Shown here: positions 62,055 to 64,000 of the stretch, in pieces
Numbering within the stretch: position 1 is the stretch's first letter
Layout: every line of letters starts with the position of its first letter
Assembly: GCA_950097015.1 (NCBI GenBank)
Contig: CATNEN010000011.1
Coordinates: 1,906,001-1,970,000, forward strand
DNA length: 64,000 nt
Direction of reading: 5' to 3'
Origin: Macrostomum hystrix
Taxonomy: Eukaryota > Platyhelminthes > Macrostomidae
The notes under the pieces: model-generated
Database searches by the model: none
What the model was told of the DNA's origin: nothing
Seen by the model: only the letters and a program-made list of their open reading frames with translations
Made by a program: the position numbers and the translations under genes

Positions 62055-62940
62055 AAGAGAATATATTAGCAATCCTTTCTGTTCCTTCATCCTTACATAG
62101 AATAGATTAGCAATCCACTCTCTTCCTTCATCCTTACACAGAATAGATTAGCAATCCATTCTCTTCCTTCATCCTTACACAGAATAGATTAGCAATCCAT
62201 TCTCTTCCTTCATCCTTACATAGAATAGATTAGCAATCCATTCTCTTCCTTCATCCTTACACAGAATAGATTAGCAATCCATTCTCTTCCTTCATCCTTA
62301 CATAGAATAGATTAGCAATCCATTCTCTTCCTTCATCCTTACACAGAATAGATTAGCAATCCATTCTCTTCCTTCATCCTTACACAGAATAGATTAGCAA
62401 TCCATTCTCTTCCTTCATCCTTACACAGAATAGATTAGCAATCCATTCTCTTCCTTCATCCTTACATAGAATAGATTAGCAATCCATTCTCTTCCTTCAT
62501 CCTTACACAGAATAGATTAGCAATCCATTCTCTTCCTTCATCCTTACACAGAATAGATTAGCAATCCATTCTCTTCCTTCATCCTTACACAGAATAGATT
62601 AGCAATCCATTATCTTCCTTCATCCTTACACAGAATAGATTAGCAATCCATTCTCTTCCTTCATCCTTACACAGAATAGATTAGCAATCCATTCTCTTCC
62701 TTCATCCTTACATAGAATAGATTAGCAATCTATTCTCTTCCTTCATCCTTACACAGAATAGATTAGCAATCCATTCTCTTCCTTCATCCTTACACAGAAT
62801 AGATTAGCAATCCATTCTCTTCCTTCATCCTTACACAGAATAGATTAGCAATCCATTCTCTTCCTTCATGCTTACATAGAATAGATTAGCAATCCATTCT
62901 CTTCCTTCATGCTTACATAGAATAGATTAGCAATCCATTA
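62055..62940. repeat. minisatellite, 41-nt unit, about 21 copies
   Basis: Units of ATTAGCAATCCATTCTCTTC plus CTTCATCCTTACACAGAATAG. Very homogeneous; CATAGAATAG is the common variant. It ends about 60 nt before the first recognised RPP30 exon. Confidence 0.95.
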
Positions 62941-63001
62941 GAAATGCAAAGGAAAACTTTTTCTAAAAAATAATTCGAAGCGTGAATCTCGCTACTTACA
63001 G

Positions 63002-63906
63002 CAGCGTTCCAGCGCATATTACGATCTAAATCTGTTGGATCGGCAGGCGGCCACAGTGGCCCGCAGTCAGAGTCTCGGCTACACCCATCTGGCCTTTGCT
63101 GTTGTGCACTCTAGCTTGAAAGCCCCGCCGCCGCCGCCGCCGCCTCTGCCGACTGACACCTCGGGTGAGTTAAATCTTTGAGTAGCTTTTGTTAGAGGTA
63201 CATAAGGTAACCAGCACATAGATTTAATTGCGTCTGAAAACAAAAAAACATTATCGAATGTTGATTTCAACGACCAAGCAGCGTTCAATCTGTATCCGTT
63301 TTCTCTCTAAACCTTTATGAATTTTTACTCAGACTGTTCCTATGTTCATTAATTTCTTCCCTATTTCTAAGCTTCTAAACCTTTTGTGTTTTCTCCTCCT
63401 TCTCTACTCATACCCACCACTCTTCTCCATTCGTCCCCCCAATTCCTTCTTCCCCCCCACCTCCCGATTCTCCCCCACTTCCTTCTACCCCTCCACTTCC
63501 TTCTACCCCTCCACTTCCTTCTTCCCCTCCACTTCCTTCTTCCCCTCCACTTCTTTCTTCCCCTGCATTCCCTGTGTTTCTCAGATCTCCTTAATCCCTA
63601 TTTTCCATGTCGCATCCAGGCCCAGTTTATTCCCGGTCGGGCAGTCGCCTATCCAGACTGACCCTATCGCTGCCAGCCGAAGTCCAAGAGTCCGAGCTCA
63701 AGTCCTACTTCAGGCAGTACGCCAAAGAGCTCGACGCCTACGACCTGCTGGCAGTGATGCCTCGAAGCCAATCGGCCATGCATGCCTGCGCTGAGAGTTT
63801 ACCAATAGACCTGCTAGCCTGCGACCTGGCCGCTTCAAAGCCTGACCCATTCTGGTCCGACATTCGGGAAGTCAGGACTGCTGTGCGGAGAGGAATCAAG
63901 ATCGAG
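63002..63906 (+). CDS. RPP30: RPP30, RNase P/MRP protein subunit p30 (5' and 3' incomplete)
   Basis: Two exons are seen: 63002-63165 and 63620-63906; the gene continues past the window. RPP30 is a core protein of RNase P and RNase MRP, which process pre-tRNA 5' ends and pre-rRNA in the nucleus. Diagnostic segments: YYDLNLL with SLGYTHLAFAVVH in exon 1 (the start of the PHP-like TIM barrel), then GSRLSRLTLSL, AYDLLAVMPRSQSAMHACAE, IDLLACDLA and TAVRRGIKIE in exon 2, in the same order as animal p30. The start codon is probably in an upstream exon. Exon 1 is open in one frame to 63154 but the GTGAGT donor at 63166 fits the next frame; an extra A in the AAAA run at 63119-63122 would explain it. 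The intron 63166-63619 has a CT-rich array (CCACTTCCTTCTTCCCCT-type units, 63470-63565). Confidence 0.8.
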
Positions 63907-64000
63907 GTGAGACTGCTCGTTTATAAAAAGATTACAAAATCCCCACAATGCCGCTGTAAGTAGTCCTACTACTAGTAAATTACCGGAACTTACTGCTGAT
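63907..64000 (+). other. start of an RPP30 intron
   Basis: Begins with a GTGAGA donor after IKIE; the acceptor is beyond the window. Confidence 0.6.

Overview
The window is nuclear DNA of a ciliated bilaterian animal. Genes have GT-AG introns, exons are GC-rich (codons such as CTG, GCC and CGC) and set in AT-rich non-coding DNA, tRNA-derived SINEs and short hAT-type elements are present, and the gene set includes an axonemal dynein assembly factor and a neuropeptide-type GPCR. The gene set and extreme tandem-repeat load fit a lophotrochozoan, perhaps a flatworm, but the species cannot be named from the sequence alone.

Eight protein-coding loci can be built exon by exon with matching splice phases. 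They are: a small secreted cysteine-containing protein (1152-4967, +); PWP1, a WD40 ribosome-biogenesis factor (9168-13106, -); a 14-exon DNAAF8/C16orf71-like gene with degenerate NDK-like modules (13485-23420, +); two head-to-head beta-tubulin genes (27286-29134, - and 33734-35167, +) with identical proteins; a neuropeptide F/Y-type GPCR (38419-40911, -); BUD23, the 18S rRNA m7G methyltransferase (49513-51902, -); an RNF34/RFFL-type RING E3 ligase (57397-59545, +); and the start of RPP30, an RNase P/MRP subunit (63002 to beyond 63906, +).

Much of the rest is minisatellite. About 25 tandem arrays with units of 11-41 nt occupy more than a third of the window. Many lie inside introns and fill them nearly from donor to acceptor. 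Long open frames over these arrays on either strand are by-products of unit length, not genes. SINEs of at least three families, two hAT-like elements with target-site duplications and one perfect 18-bp inverted repeat are also visible.

Several loci fit ciliary biology: DNAAF8 (outer-arm dynein assembly) lies next to a beta-tubulin pair whose shared 4.6-kb upstream region holds four matches to the RFX X-box consensus. PWP1, BUD23 and RPP30 are RNA-processing housekeeping genes. The most notable signals are apparent gene conversion confined to exon 2 of the tubulin pair, the X-box cluster, the NDK-like repeats in DNAAF8, and minisatellites growing against splice sites.
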